From Amoebidium appalachense (lineage: Eukaryota; Ichthyosporea): a DNA stretch of 64,000 nt. This document shows, one piece after another, positions 26,098 to 38,410 of this stretch (its first letter is position 1; every line of letters begins with the position of its first letter). The stretch lies in the NCBI GenBank assembly GCA_963693365.1, contig CAVNZM010000008.1, forward strand, positions 8,122,001 through 8,186,000, given 5' to 3'. The position numbers and the translations under genes are program-made. The notes beneath the pieces were generated by a model, which had not been told where the DNA came from, searched no databases, and saw nothing but the letters and a program-made list of their open reading frames with translations.

Positions 26098-28313
26098 TTA
26101 CATATATGATATATATACACACTATAATAATAACAATAATAATAATAAAATAATACACAGGTGGTCGGCACGTTGGTGTCGTATTTCATTTCCCGCACAC
26201 GCCAAGGCGAGAACATCTCAGTCACGTGCAAGAGGGAGGAGCCCCCAGCCGGTGGGGATGACGTCACACTTCAATTCACGTTTGCGGACAGCATAGAAAT
26301 GAAGGATGGGGAGTTCGATGGCTTCTGGAAGGTATTTATCCCCCCCCCCCCCCCCCCCCCCCCCCCTTGTTATATCGAATTAACGAAATAAATTGAACCA
26401 AAAAAAAAAAAAAAAAAAGATGGATTAATGTGATGTATCAGTGTTAAGGCAAACACAAATTACCGTCACCGCTGCCACCACCGTTACTCCCCCCCCCTCC
26501 CTTCCCCTTCCGTTCTATGGCACTTCTTAATCCCCACTCTATATTTTTTAGTCGGCACTCACATATGGTCAGACATTGAAAACGCACCAGTAATCAACAA
26601 GTAGGAAAAGGCTATCATGACGGACCCTTATCACACAATAGTAGATACGACAGTTTTTGGGGGGCCTTCCCCAGGGGGGGGGGGGGGGGGGTGCTTGATG
26701 CAATTGCTGCTTTGGGCAAATAGCGATGAGGAGCAACGTGTGTGTGCTTGGATAGGGGACGTGGGAGAGAGGGGGGGGAGGGGGGGGTTGGCGCGGAAAA
26801 AGGGCCGGGGGAAGGGGGGGGAAGGGGGGAGGGGCAGAAGACGACATATCGTCTGACACTATGCTTAATTTTTGACATCTAATAACTGCAGACGGACGTC
26901 AGCACGATTTCCAAATATGGGCATACTGGGCTGGGACTCGCCATCTGCGCCCGACTTGTCGGTCTTATGGGCGGAAAAATCTGGGTCACTCCGGAAACAC
27001 CTTCCCCGGGTGTCGGCACGCAAATTCATTTCACCATCGTGGTTGCGAAAGTGCAAAACGAAAAGGTGAAAGCGGGGCGCAAAGAGGGAAGGCGCGCGAG
27101 AAGAGGCAAGAGAGTGGCTGGTGGCCCGTCTATGCTGTGCGAGAATTCTGACTTGGACCCAATGAGACGTAAGCATTAAGAATTATGAATGGTAGTTCAC
27201 CACCCTGTTGCAAGGGTTTTCGATCGCGCAATCGGGTGTGGTCGGGATCAATGATTCACTGCCGAGAAAAAAATGGTGGGGTTTTTTGTTCGTTTGGTCT
27301 AAGGTGTTCCCCTCACTTTTTTTTTTTTTTTTTTTTTTCACTTTTTTTTTTTTGGTCACCCTTTCCAAAGCCCCTTTCCAAATACCACCTCCCTATCACC
27401 TTTCCCCCTTATCCCCTCTCCTGTCAATCTTATCCAAATCCTTCCCCCCTTTGTCCTTTCCATATCCCTCTCTCTTTTTGTCCTTTTCCAAGTCCTCCCC
27501 TCAAACTACCCTATTCTACATCCCCCTCTCCTTGCGGTGTTATCACCCCTTTTCCAGAATTATTCCTTTCACTCCTCATCCGATGACCCCCTCCCCCCCC
27601 CTCTCCCCCGAGGGGAATAGGTCGAAACTCGGGTACTGTGGATGACGTGGGCCCCCCCTGAGGATGGGCTCTGCTTATTATGCATACTCTTTATGTATGG
27701 CTTGCATTCTGCATCGTGTTATCCGTTTGTTCTTGTGTACTTCGTACTTTTTGACGCATTCAAACCCCCCCCCCCCCCCCCCCCAACGAGGGGAATAGGT
27801 CGAAACTCGGGTACTGTGGATGACGTGGGCCCCCCCTGAGGATGGGCTCTGCTTATTATGCATACTCTTTATGTATGGCTTGCATTCTGCATCGTGTTAT
27901 CCGTTTGTTCTTGTGTACTTCGTACTTTTTGACGCATTCAAACCCCCCCCCCCCCCCCCCAACCTCTGCTTCCCTGCTATTCACCCCCATCGACATTAAC
28001 TAGGAGCAAATAAATAGACTGGTTTTTCAAGCCTCTCCCCCCCCCCCCCCCCCCCCCCCCGGATGAGACACGCAGAGAAAGAGAGAAAGGGGAGACAGCG
28101 AGGAGGGTTGGGGGGGGGGGGGGGGGGAGGGAGGGGGGAGAGGAGATGGAAGCCGGGGAGAGGGAGAGGGAGAGAGAAGAAGGGAAATTGACAGAAAAAG
28201 AAAATTGCAAGAAAAAGGATCCCGCCCCACGTAAGCCTCTAAATCTTACCCCTCCATCCCCCATTCCCGATTCCACACTTCTCACCTACACCCACCCACC
28301 CATCCCCGTGTCC

Positions 28314-28365
<52 letters not shown>

Positions 28366-28407
28366 ACACAGCACCCACCCACATCTGCACATCCCTCCCC
28401 CTCCCCC

Positions 28408-28438
<31 letters not shown>

Positions 28439-28778
28439 ACATACACACACGTGCATACACACACACAGTGTCAGGAGGCAACAGTGACTCCTCCTCCACC
28501 TCCCCACCACCCAACCCCCACCTTCCCGTGAAAGAATGCTGCATTCTCTTGGCAGACGACAACAGAATCAATCGTCGTGTTGTGGGCCGGCTGCTGTGTG
28601 GGTTGGGGTGTGGTCGGGTGGATCTGGCTGAAGATGGAGAACAGGCGGTGTCAATGTGCAGCCAAAACAGATATGATGTCGTGCTTCTGGACATACACGT
28701 ATTTACCCCCCCCCCCCCCCCCCCCCCCCCCCCTTTCCTCTTCCCCACTCCGGGTCCTTGCCCCACTCACCCAAACAC

Positions 28779-28845
<67 letters not shown>

Positions 28846-28950
28846 CAACACCTTGACGCCAACACCTTACCCTCCTCCTTCTTCGCTTGGCTCACCCCAG
28901 GCTCCCTACCCCATTTCAATCCATCCCCACCCTACCAACCCCAACCAACA

Positions 28951-28993
<43 letters not shown>

Positions 28994-30083
28994 AAAAAAA
29001 GGAAGGGAAAAAAGAAACAAAAAAACACCACCACCACCATCATCCCTTTCCACACTCTCTTTCCACCATTTCAACGATTGTTCAGACACCGGTGACCAAC
29101 TAGTCTGATCCCATAATATCGGGCTTAGTAGGGGCGTGGTTGCCCTGCAGTCTTACCTGCCCCCCCCCCCCCCTTCTCTCTCTCTTTGATTCACTGTCCC
29201 TTCCCCCCCTTCCTTCCCTTGTCTCGTGATTGAGGTTAACAAGTTAGATCCATTTGTTTGTATACTAGTAGTTTATTGCATGAGCCCCCCCCCCTTAACC
29301 ACCACCACCACTACCCACCAGATAAATATATATGTCATCATGAAATAAATGAATAGGAAACAAAAGTTAAAGTAGAAATAAAAGGCTCATGACAACATGT
29401 AACCATGCTCACTATGTATCCGAACCTATAGATGCCGGTGATGGATGGTTATGAGGCAGCCCAGGAGCTACGTGCCCGGGGGAGGGACAAGGATACAAAT
29501 ACAAAGGTGGGTGGGCGGAATTCGTGTGGGGGTTTATGTTGTCTTGTTATCACACCCCTTTAGAAGGTTACGTGTGTTGTAAAACTGCCGGACCCTATTA
29601 GCATGTAGGGAGTTGTGCTTGACAACGGGATACATCTCTATTATCTATTTATTCTTATGCACTTCTATAACAACATTGAATAATTAAATTCTACTCCTAA
29701 AGTTGAAGGATTAATTTCACTCCTAATGTACTATTAACATAGTACTAGATTTATTACTCTACGTAATAAATATGTTAAATACATATTTAATAGGAATATT
29801 AATTCCATTAATGACATCCACACACATGCGCGCGCACACTCAAAAAGTGTGTGTGTGTGTGTGTGTGTGTATTTTTTTTTTTTGGGGGGGGGGGGGGGGG
29901 GGGAGTAAAGAATATCCCCTAACCGTGTATGTACAAATGCAGGTGCCAAAATTGGTTGCGCTGTCTGCAGAGTCACTTCAGTTCCACGGGGAGAAGGGGC
30001 ATCTGTTTGACCACTTCTTATTGAAGCCCGTCACAAAAACACAACTGGTATCGGCACTGTCGGATATGGGAATCGGTTTCTGA
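18166..30083 (+). CDS. MEDS-domain hybrid histidine kinase
   Basis: Exons: 18166-18387, 19158-19324, 20079-20179, 21033-21157, 21918-22157, 22949-23053, 23514-23630, 25360-25470, 26161-26331, 26892-27065, a proposed 19-nt exon 28212-28230, 28469-28698, 29432-29506, 29943-30083; about 665 residues. Residues 40-250 form a MEDS sensory domain: GDHICCIYD, a region like [30 protein letters not shown] and the end motif [14 protein letters not shown] with VPPEDFL. A coiled-coil-like linker leads to an intact H box, SHEIRTPM (His287). The ATPase domain keeps GHTGLGLAI (about 464-471) but the N box reads GTLVSYFIS, with Thr400 and Tyr404 where Asn is expected, and the D box lacks its glycines (ADSIEM). 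The receiver (about 525-660) has DDN, the phospho-acceptor in LLDIHMPVMDG (Asp592), ALSA and LLKPV. No membrane segment is seen, so a soluble cytosolic sensor is likely. MEDS is otherwise known from prokaryotic regulators such as DcmR and MedR. The junction between 27065 and 28469 is the least certain; intron 23631-25359 seems to use a GC donor. Confidence 0.85.
20726..20865 (+). repeat. Family X repeat, diverged copy
   Basis: CTGAGGATGGACTGCTTACG through GAACGCATTATA-like sequence to a C run ending at 20865. It aligns over its length with family X but with many substitutions. It lies in the kinase intron before exon 4. Confidence 0.6.
21596..21850 (+). repeat. Diverged tandem duplication with (AT)n in a kinase intron
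   Basis: A unit containing ATGTTTGCCATTCTAACATG and AATTCCGGGTTTTA is present near 21644-21690 and again near 21752-21795, each followed by an (AT)n tract. Both lie in the intron between exons 4 and 5 of the kinase gene (21158-21917). The open frames across it on both strands are artefacts of this repeat. Confidence 0.7.
22785..22873 (+). repeat. Short tandem duplication in a kinase intron
   Basis: TCTGCTGGCACCCATGCATG, followed by ATTGTCGCTAAA, appears twice about 44 bp apart, with one substitution in the repeated core (GCATG versus CCATG). It is in the intron just upstream of the H-box exon. Confidence 0.7.
23637..25359 (+). other. Long kinase intron with its own ordered sequence
   Basis: This 1.7-kb intron is unlike the others. 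After a C run and T run at its start it is nearly free of microsatellites. It contains a repeated motif pair (TTACGTAAGG ... CACGATACA) near 24136-24180 and 24208-24258, a TATAAAAG motif at 24547-24554, and the tandem repeat at 24957-25205. No long open frame is seen. An inserted, degenerate mobile element or an internal promoter are both possible. Confidence 0.45.
24957..25205 (+). repeat. Two-and-a-bit tandem repeats carrying a palindrome
   Basis: Units of about 120 and 128 bp start with ACGTAGGGCTACC at 24957 and 25078; a third unit begins at 25206 and breaks off. Each full unit has CTTATATGGCTAATCTGATC and the palindrome GATCGAACCGGATTCGATC (25014-25032 and 25143-25161), whose 7-bp arms are perfect. 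Spacing and conservation of the palindrome exceed that of the flanks. Confidence 0.75.
27610..27960 (+). repeat. Two tandem family X copies, both 5'-truncated
   Basis: Near-identical copies at 27610-27784 and 27787-27960 start at the same internal point, GAGGGGAATAGGTCG, and each ends with TTTGACGCATTCAAA followed by a C run. They are in the kinase intron between exons 10 and 11. The repeated first junction suggests duplication of the copy rather than two insertions. Confidence 0.9.
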
Positions 30084-30174
30084 CAGACCAAAGATTAAAG
30101 ACGGGTTGGAGTAATCGTTTTTTCCCTTTTCTTTGTTCTTTTTATTTCCCCCCCCCCCCCCCCCCCCCTCTTTT

Positions 30175-30213
<39 letters not shown>

Positions 30214-30329
30214 ATCGGAAGCAGCGATCACTAAAAGGCGGGTTGGGGCTTTTTATTTTATTTTTATTTTATTTTTTCTGATTGGATACAGCGATTAGGC
30301 GGGAGGTGGACTGGAGGTCGGATGAATAT

Positions 30330-30368
<39 letters not shown>

Positions 30369-31034
30369 TTCTGCTAAATAGTAGGGCGTAATTTCGATTG
30401 ATGGCACATTTACTTAAACAATGACCGCCAGATTTTAGATTATCAAGACAACTGTACATGAACGGGCACATACCGACCAATATGAGTTATATCGTGAGCA
30501 GGAACTAAATGTCTTTTATATATACGGGGTACAGATGTATACTTATAATAAAATAGCACATGCACAGAGCCGATGTTGGTGATTATCTGTAAATATCGAT
30601 AATATATTAAAAATGTTCGTTTCTAAAATCCTATGGATATTCTATAGCTGTGCATCTGTGCACACGGTGGTGTTCATTTCAGCGCTCATGGAATGCAAAT
30701 ATCTCCCTTCATCCCTTGCTTCCTCCCCTTTGCCACCTCCCCCCCCTCTCTCTCTTTCTCTCTCTCCGCAAAAGGGTGTTTGTACATGTTTCGTTTAGAT
30801 GTCACTTTGACCCAAGATCTTGAGATTTGCAGAAAACTTTGCCCTCTCGTCAGATCATCTCCCCCCCACCCCACCCCCCCCACCTCCACCCCCCTCTCTC
30901 CTTTTCCTGCCACCCCAACCATGACATCTGCATTGCCTCTCCCCCCCCTCCCCTTTGCCTCCCCTCGGCCTCCTCTTCTTTTACAGATCCGGTTGCATGT
31001 CCACGTGTCCAAGGCTCACACACATGCAGGCACA

Positions 31035-31124
<90 letters not shown>

Positions 31125-31410
31125 TGCAGGACACCGCACACACACCCGGCAGCAGCATACACCTTACTATTGGCCAGTACGCATGCACGTCCGATCGAGG
31201 GTTAGGCCTTGGGTGATATATTGCGCCTATCTACTATGTAGGATATCTCCCTCTTACCGGAAATTACTTTTCCTTGAAGCACCTACCGCAAGATATTCAA
31301 ACTTTGAATTAAGTGTGTTGCAATATTTAAAAAGGCAAGGTTTAATGGAGATTTATAAGTATTAGCCTAGGGAACGATTGTCACGGACAAGTATCAGGAC
31401 ACGGTATTGA

Positions 31411-31482
<72 letters not shown>

Positions 31483-31681
31483 AGCCTGAAAAAAAAGAAG
31501 AGCACCCTCCCCCCTCCCCCCCACCCCCTTTCCGAATGTGTTTCGTACAAACCCACTGTAAGCCTCCCTTCTTCGTCTTCCTCCAACCCTCGAACACCCC
31601 TCTCCTCCCCCCCCCCCCCCCCCCCCCCTTCCCCCCCCATCCTTCCGGGACACGGGAGACACACACACACTCTCTCTCTCT

Positions 31682-31753
31682 CCCCCCTCCCTCCCTCCCT
31701 CCCTCCCTCCCTCCCTCCCTCCCTCCCTCCCTCCCTCCCTCCCTCCCTCCCTC
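31682..31753. repeat. (CCCT)n array
   Basis: About 17 copies of the tetranucleotide CCCT, flanked by a CT tract on the left and a C run on the right. Confidence 0.95.
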
Positions 31754-32160
31754 CCCCCCCCCCCCAATGGGGATACCCCCACTAGCCCCATCCTCCCATT
31801 CTCCCCCCTCGGAAGAATGCAAAACAAGTCAAGACCCCCCCCCCTCCCCCCCCCCCCACCCCCACCCCCTCCAAGGAGCCCTTCTTCCTCCTCCTGCTCC
31901 CCTTTTCCTCGGCCAGATCTGATGTTGCCCCACCACTGCCTGTGTACACGCAGCAATAGAAAACACACAGCTGTATAAAAGGGCCTGAAAGCGATAGCGA
32001 CATAGTAGGCCCCTGAAGTACACCCACGAACTACATACGTAATTATTTTTTTCCCCTTTGTTTTGAAGGCTTTGAGATAGATGGTTACAAAAAAATAGGT
32101 TCGAGAAAGACGCTCACACAAGTGCAACGGCCCGAGCTGCCTAGCATGCACAAATAACCT

Positions 32161-32193
<33 letters not shown>

Positions 32194-32442
32194 ACCAAAA
32201 AAGAAAAAATAAAAAAGAAGGAGGTAAAAACGGAAACCCCCACTACCTCCGCAAGCTGCCACTCCCCTTCCTTCCATATCTAATGTACTTCAAGACCCAA
32301 GAACCCCACCCTCCCCCCTCCCCCTCCGGCGCGTGCACACACACACACACACACACACTCTGGCACAAACACTCGCTCGCGCACACACCCGGCCCTGGCA
32401 CACACGCACACACACACACACACACACTCAAGGACGCACACA

Positions 32443-32450
32443 CAGAGAGA

Positions 32451-32534
<84 letters not shown>

Positions 32535-32551
32535 GAGAGAGAGAGAAAAAA

Positions 32552-32640
<89 letters not shown>
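32443..32640. repeat. (GA)n array, about 200 bp
   Basis: A GA dinucleotide array interrupted by GAAGAG steps and a short A run near 32547-32560. It is intergenic, between the kinase and DUF2408-like genes. Confidence 0.95.
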
Positions 32641-32642
<2 letters not shown>

Positions 32643-33941
32643 TAAATTTTAAAATCACATGTTTCACGCAGGCACTTTGCATTCCCGAACATGTGGGCAC
32701 AGTTTTCTTCCACCGCCAACAGCCTCATCCAATCAGACCAGCCTAGCAGGGAGACACGTGTTTAGCCACGCATTTTATACCTTTTTATACCCTACTTAAA
32801 AGTTTGAATAATTAATTATTGTGTTTGGTAGCTTGCTGTGAAACTTCTGTTAACGTATGTCGTTTTTCTTTTTTTCTTTTTTTTCTTTGTTTCCCTTTTT
32901 TTCCTTTTCCTTTTTTTTGCGGGGCCAACACCGAGCCGATCAATTTATTCAGGCTTTTGAAATCGCCAAATTCAACATCCAATAGGATCGTATCAAGGAA
33001 ACACATGGTTAGCCGCGGATTTTATACTCTCGACACCTAAGCGGGATAACTAATTGTAAAAGACAAGAATTGTCGTTGTTTTTTGCTCGCTTTGTGTGGG
33101 CCAACACAATGGTTTGATTGTTAATTAGGCCTTTGAAATGGCCTGATTGAATAGCATATAGCTTGGATATCGATTGAGTATGTCACGGAATTGTTTATTA
33201 ATCATTTTGAAAAATGAAATAACCATGTATGTCATTGGCAAATTGGAGGCCAATTCGATTATGGACTGCTAGTACTGCTCATGTACTGCTTGACGATGAG
33301 AAAGCACGTTAGGTGTTGGTGTGAAGCCACTCAGTTTAACCCTAATAACATTCATACCCAAAAATCTGTTAACCTATAGTCGTGGTCGGATTTTTCTACA
33401 AATCATATAATTTTTTCACAACATGGCAATGGTTTTTCATTAGCCAGTTGATTTTGATTTTGATCTTAGAGGCCTTTTTTTCACAGGAAACATGATGTTA
33501 TATCGATCCAATACAAAACAAAGGTAATAAAACTCTGTGAAGAAACAAACCTTGTCATGCATGGCCTGTTTAATATTCAATGTATGGCCCTTGTTTGAAG
33601 CACCATGGCTTTGCAATGTAACCGATAGCATGTGCATACGGTCCTTTTTTCCCCACTGTACTGCGTTTCCATTTACATATATCGTCCGGTGTCCAGTGTG
33701 CACGTGATTGAGGCCGAGTCTTGTCATGGCACACGGTATACAAACATAACAAAATCCACACTTGAAGAGGACGCCTACTGCAGCTTCACTATGATACTTC
33801 AAATTCACTTTATTTAGAACCAGCACAAATACTACATATTACGTACAATAGGTTCATGCGGCTAGGACAGCAACCCTCCCCCCCCCCCCCCCCTGTGACA
33901 GCCTCTGTTCAAGTGGAAGCTTCTAGATCTGCCTGCTCGTC

Positions 33942-33976
<35 letters not shown>

Positions 33977-34277
33977 CCCCCTCTCCCCGCCCCCAACGAG
34001 CCACCCCCCAAACCCACCCCAACCTCCGAAGTTTAATTTTAGTTTTTGAGGGTTGATATCGCTTTCAGTTTTTTAATTATTTTTTCTAATTTGTGACGTT
34101 CTGTCTTGTCTTTCGGTGTCTCCTCCACACTTCCAACCCCTCTAAGGCATACATCCCCCCCTCCCCCCCTCCCCCCGTCCCTTTCTTCCCCCGCAGCTCC
34201 CTTCCCCATGCACTTCCACACAGCCTTTTGGTTGGTGGCGATTGTGTTACATGCCGTTAATGTGTATGTGAGTGCCT

Positions 34278-34377
<100 letters not shown>

Positions 34378-35135
34378 ATGCATGTGTGCGTGTGTGTTGG
34401 TGGCTGCGTGTGTGTACGTGTCTTTGTTTGCGTGAACGTGTGCGCGCCTGAGTGTGTCTGTGTGTGCGTGTGTTTTGTGTCTGCGTACGTGTTTGTGTAT
34501 GTGCGCACATGTGTGTGCTTGTGTGTGTGTGTGTGTGTGTGCCTCCGTGCATGTGTGCATGGGTGTTTCTGCCTGTGTAAGTGTAGGTTTGTGTGTGCGC
34601 ACGGGCGCGTGTGGGTAGTTTTTTTTTTTTGGGGGGGGGGGGGAGGGGGGGAGGGGGGGGGAGGGGGGGGGGGGGGGGGGAGGGGGGCGGGCTCAGGAGG
34701 GGGTTTAAGGGGTTTGCATGATTTAGAGGGCATTCAACGCATTGTCACTGTGTACGAGACGATTTGAATGCAGGTTGCACTACAGTGAACCTAAACGAAT
34801 CAACTTACCCAACCGTCGGTCTCTCTCTCTGAATCTCGCTATTTCTCTCTCTCTCCTAGCCTCCCTCTATCTCTCTTTTCCTAGATCCCGATCCCCTCTC
34901 CCCCCTCAAACACACACACAGATATACGACACACTTGCACTCATTCAAACGCATGCACCCACCCACCCACACCCGCACGCGGCAAACACACTCAGGCATG
35001 CCCACACACACCCACGTATCCCACACCCTGCAGACACACACACACAAGAACTCCATCCCACGCTTTACACACCACAAATGGTGACTAACACTTATCCAAA
35101 TTGCAGCCTCTTGTCTTACTAGGAAAAACCTAACC

Positions 35136-35238
35136 CCCCAGCCCCCCCCCCCACCCCCCCCCCCCCCCCCCCCCCTCCCCCCCCCCCCCCCCCCCCCCCC
35201 CCTCCCCCCCCTCCCCCCCCCCCCCCCCCCCCCCCCCC

Positions 35239-35293
<55 letters not shown>
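35136..35293. repeat. Very long C tract with scattered T and A
   Basis: About 150 bp that are almost entirely C, ending in CACACACACACAC. Similar but shorter runs include 60 C at 11381-11440, 50 C at 12149-12198 and 55 G at 35705-35759. Such tracts can form G-quadruplex or i-motif structures. Their exact lengths are unreliable in any assembly. Confidence 0.9.
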
Positions 35294-35510
35294 ACACACA
35301 CACACCGTCACCACCAGCACTCCTCTCCCCTGCTCTCGAAGTCATACCTTGGCGTGACAGCCCACATCACATAGCAAGAATTCATCCCTTCCTCCACCCA
35401 TCTCCCATCTCCCTCCAACCCCGGAAGGGGGGGGGGGCGGGGGAGGGGGGGAGGCGGAAGATAAGGTGCAGGTTCTGAAAGAGAGAAGGGAGGGGAAGGG
35501 GGGGGAGGGG

Positions 35511-35548
<38 letters not shown>

Positions 35549-35702
35549 GAGAGGGGGGGAGGGGGGGGGGGGGGGGGGGTACGAAGGAAGGAGAAGGCAC
35601 CCCCAGGGCGGGCAATTAGCTGGGTGCTGAAGTTTGACGGTGACGGAGGCCAGATGGCAAGACCAGAAAATGACAGGGCTTTTTTTTTTTTTTTTTTTTG
35701 GG

Positions 35703-35760
<58 letters not shown>

Positions 35761-36049
35761 AATATTGCAGAAAAAGGAGAAACAACACACAACACACAAC
35801 GCATGTATGTTAACCGCGGCCTTCCACGTTTAAAGTTTTTCAAAGTTTTTATTTTTTTTAACAGTGCCTGATGCATTGTCACAGGCTGTAGTGTGGTCTT
35901 GAGTCAACCAGTCAACCAAGTGTCTGATAAGGCAAGGCATGCTGATGCAAGATCACGGGACTGCACGTACTTATCATCACATGGAAGACATTTTGAGGAA
36001 CGTCGGACGGGGTGCTGGGAGGATCGGTGGGGGGGAGGGGGGCTCTTTA

Positions 36050-36088
<39 letters not shown>

Positions 36089-37197
36089 ATGGAATCGGGA
36101 TGGTGGTGGTGATGGTGCTCTCGAGGAAATAATTCTGTCTTTTGGCCCTCTCTTTGTGTAGACCTGTAAAGCACGTGACCTTTGTTGTGAAGCGGAGTCC
36201 TAAACTTAAGTTGACCAATAGATGCGTTAATTAAAAAGTTGTAGAAAAGTTGGACCAATGGATCAAAAGTAATAGCGTTTTTATTGAGTTTTTAAATTAC
36301 CGTTATACTGGGCCAGTCAGAGAGCCGCAAATCAGACCAAAAAAGGCGTTTTGACCCTTTCAGATTTACGATTGGTTGTTCGACTTTGAGATTTGCTGCC
36401 CTAGGCTCGGGTGCCGTGTCCCTGGAGAATGATCTAAAGTGGCTCACCGATTAAGGGTAGTAGTACATGACATTAAATATTGATAAGCCTTAAACACAGT
36501 GAGATATAACATTAAATGTTTAAAGTTTTGATAGCAGGTTTTTATTGGGTCACCCTCTCGGTTTAGTCATTCCTCAATTTGGCGCAGATATTCGAGGGCG
36601 TTCCAGAAGAACGGAGCTTCGATCGGCAAAAATTCTGGTGTCATGACAATAATGTGATTGGCTTAGTGCAAGGGGTAAATTTATGCCTTGTTAGTGTGAA
36701 GTCTGCTAGGAAATACTTCGCGAATTTTCTTGAGCTTTCTCTCACTAATGAAATATGAATACGGTATAAGGATGTCTAAAGATTATTATTTATGTGTTGA
36801 ATGAGGCTTACACCTTTTTCAATTCACCAGGTGTAGATCATTCAATGACGCACGATCATCAGTAGGCCAATGCGCGGTTTGTGTAAATTCTATACATTCG
36901 CTGAATATCATGCAAGCAGATTAGCATTTTCTCTCTTGGAGAGGATATTTATTCTTCGACCCATCATCTCCTCCCTATGTTTTTTCCTTCTAAACTGAGC
37001 TTTCAAAAGGTAAAACATAACCATAGTATGGTTCGCGCCAAAAAGAAAAAAGGGTAGAAGAAGTTATTTGTTACATTCCAACTCTGTTCTTTTATAGAAT
37101 TTTAGTTTTATGCCAAGTGACTTCTTTTTCTTTGGTTTGTGATTTTTTTCTTTCAACCAGCTAACAAAACAGGAATCAACTCCAAGCAAACAGCAAA

Positions 37198-37560
37198 ATG
37201 CCGAACACCAAAACCGAACCGATTGTGTTCCCCCGCCTTGCACCTGATGCAGCGGCCGCTCTTCACGAGATCACAGAGGTGAAACATGAGCTTGTGAAGC
37301 TACGTGCCCAGAACAAGAAGATCTACACGACAGAGGAGGTCAACCCGCTAATCGGCCGTCTGTTCGAGGTGGATTCGAAACATGTGGATGCTGCTGAGCA
37401 TGGACAGGACCCGTTGGTGTGGAAGTTGATCGAGCGCCAGGTCAACAAGGTCTGTTAATGCTCTTTCACTTCTAAGAATCTCTTTGTGTTGCCATCTGTT
37501 TCCTCTGTTCTCTAGTTCTGAAAGCTCCTTGGCGTATCCTCTTTCTTCCCCCCCCCCCCC

Positions 37561-37593
<33 letters not shown>

Positions 37594-38363
37594 GACGGGT
37601 GACCTACTCATGTTCAAGTGAAACAGTATCTGAGTTGGGTTTCGTTAACGAGGGGAATAGGTCGAAACTCGGGTACTGTGGATGACGTGGCCCCCCCCTG
37701 AGGATGGGCTCTGCTTATTATGCATACTCTTTATGTATGGCTTGCATTCTGCATCGTGTTATCCGTTTGTTCTTGTGTACTTCGTACTTTTTGACGCATT
37801 CAAAACCCCCCCCCCCAACTCTGGCCTGCCTTCGGAGTTTTGTACCCCCGCATATCTGTTTTTTCATGCTATTATGAGCCTGGTTACCGGGGGTTTGAAG
37901 GTATATATACTCTTCATGTCCCGCAATCTAACCCCCCTCCCCCCCCCCCCCCCCCTCCCCTCCCCCAGGTTCCCCGCCTCATTTCCCTCCCCCCCCCCCC
38001 CCCCTCCCCCCCCCTCCCCCCCCCCCTTCCCCGCCCCCTCCCCCCTCCCCTCCCCTCCCCTCGCGCCTCCTTTTCCCCACGTGCTTCATTCCCCCAACTC
38101 CTCTTTTCAAACAGGCCTACAGCCTTGCGTGGCTGCTTCTTGAGGGCGAGATGCACACCGACGTGACCCTCCGTCCAACCCTCGAGTCCCTTGCCAGCGT
38201 CTGGACTGGCCTCCGCCGGCTACAGAAACTTGGCTACACGACCGATGACGTGCGCAAGTATCAGGAGAGTCTTCACGAGATCGATGCTCAGAGGGTCGAT
38301 GGGAAGTTTTTCAGTGACGATGGTGAAGTACGTGTGTTCCCTCGCCTCCCTGCCCCCTTTCTT

Positions 38364-38410
<47 letters not shown>

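Noticed and set aside
33440-33826. 128-residue minus-strand frame in quiet intergenic DNA
   Set aside because: It lacks an ATG at the start, matches no family I know and has no partner exons. A decayed gene cannot be excluded but is not supported.
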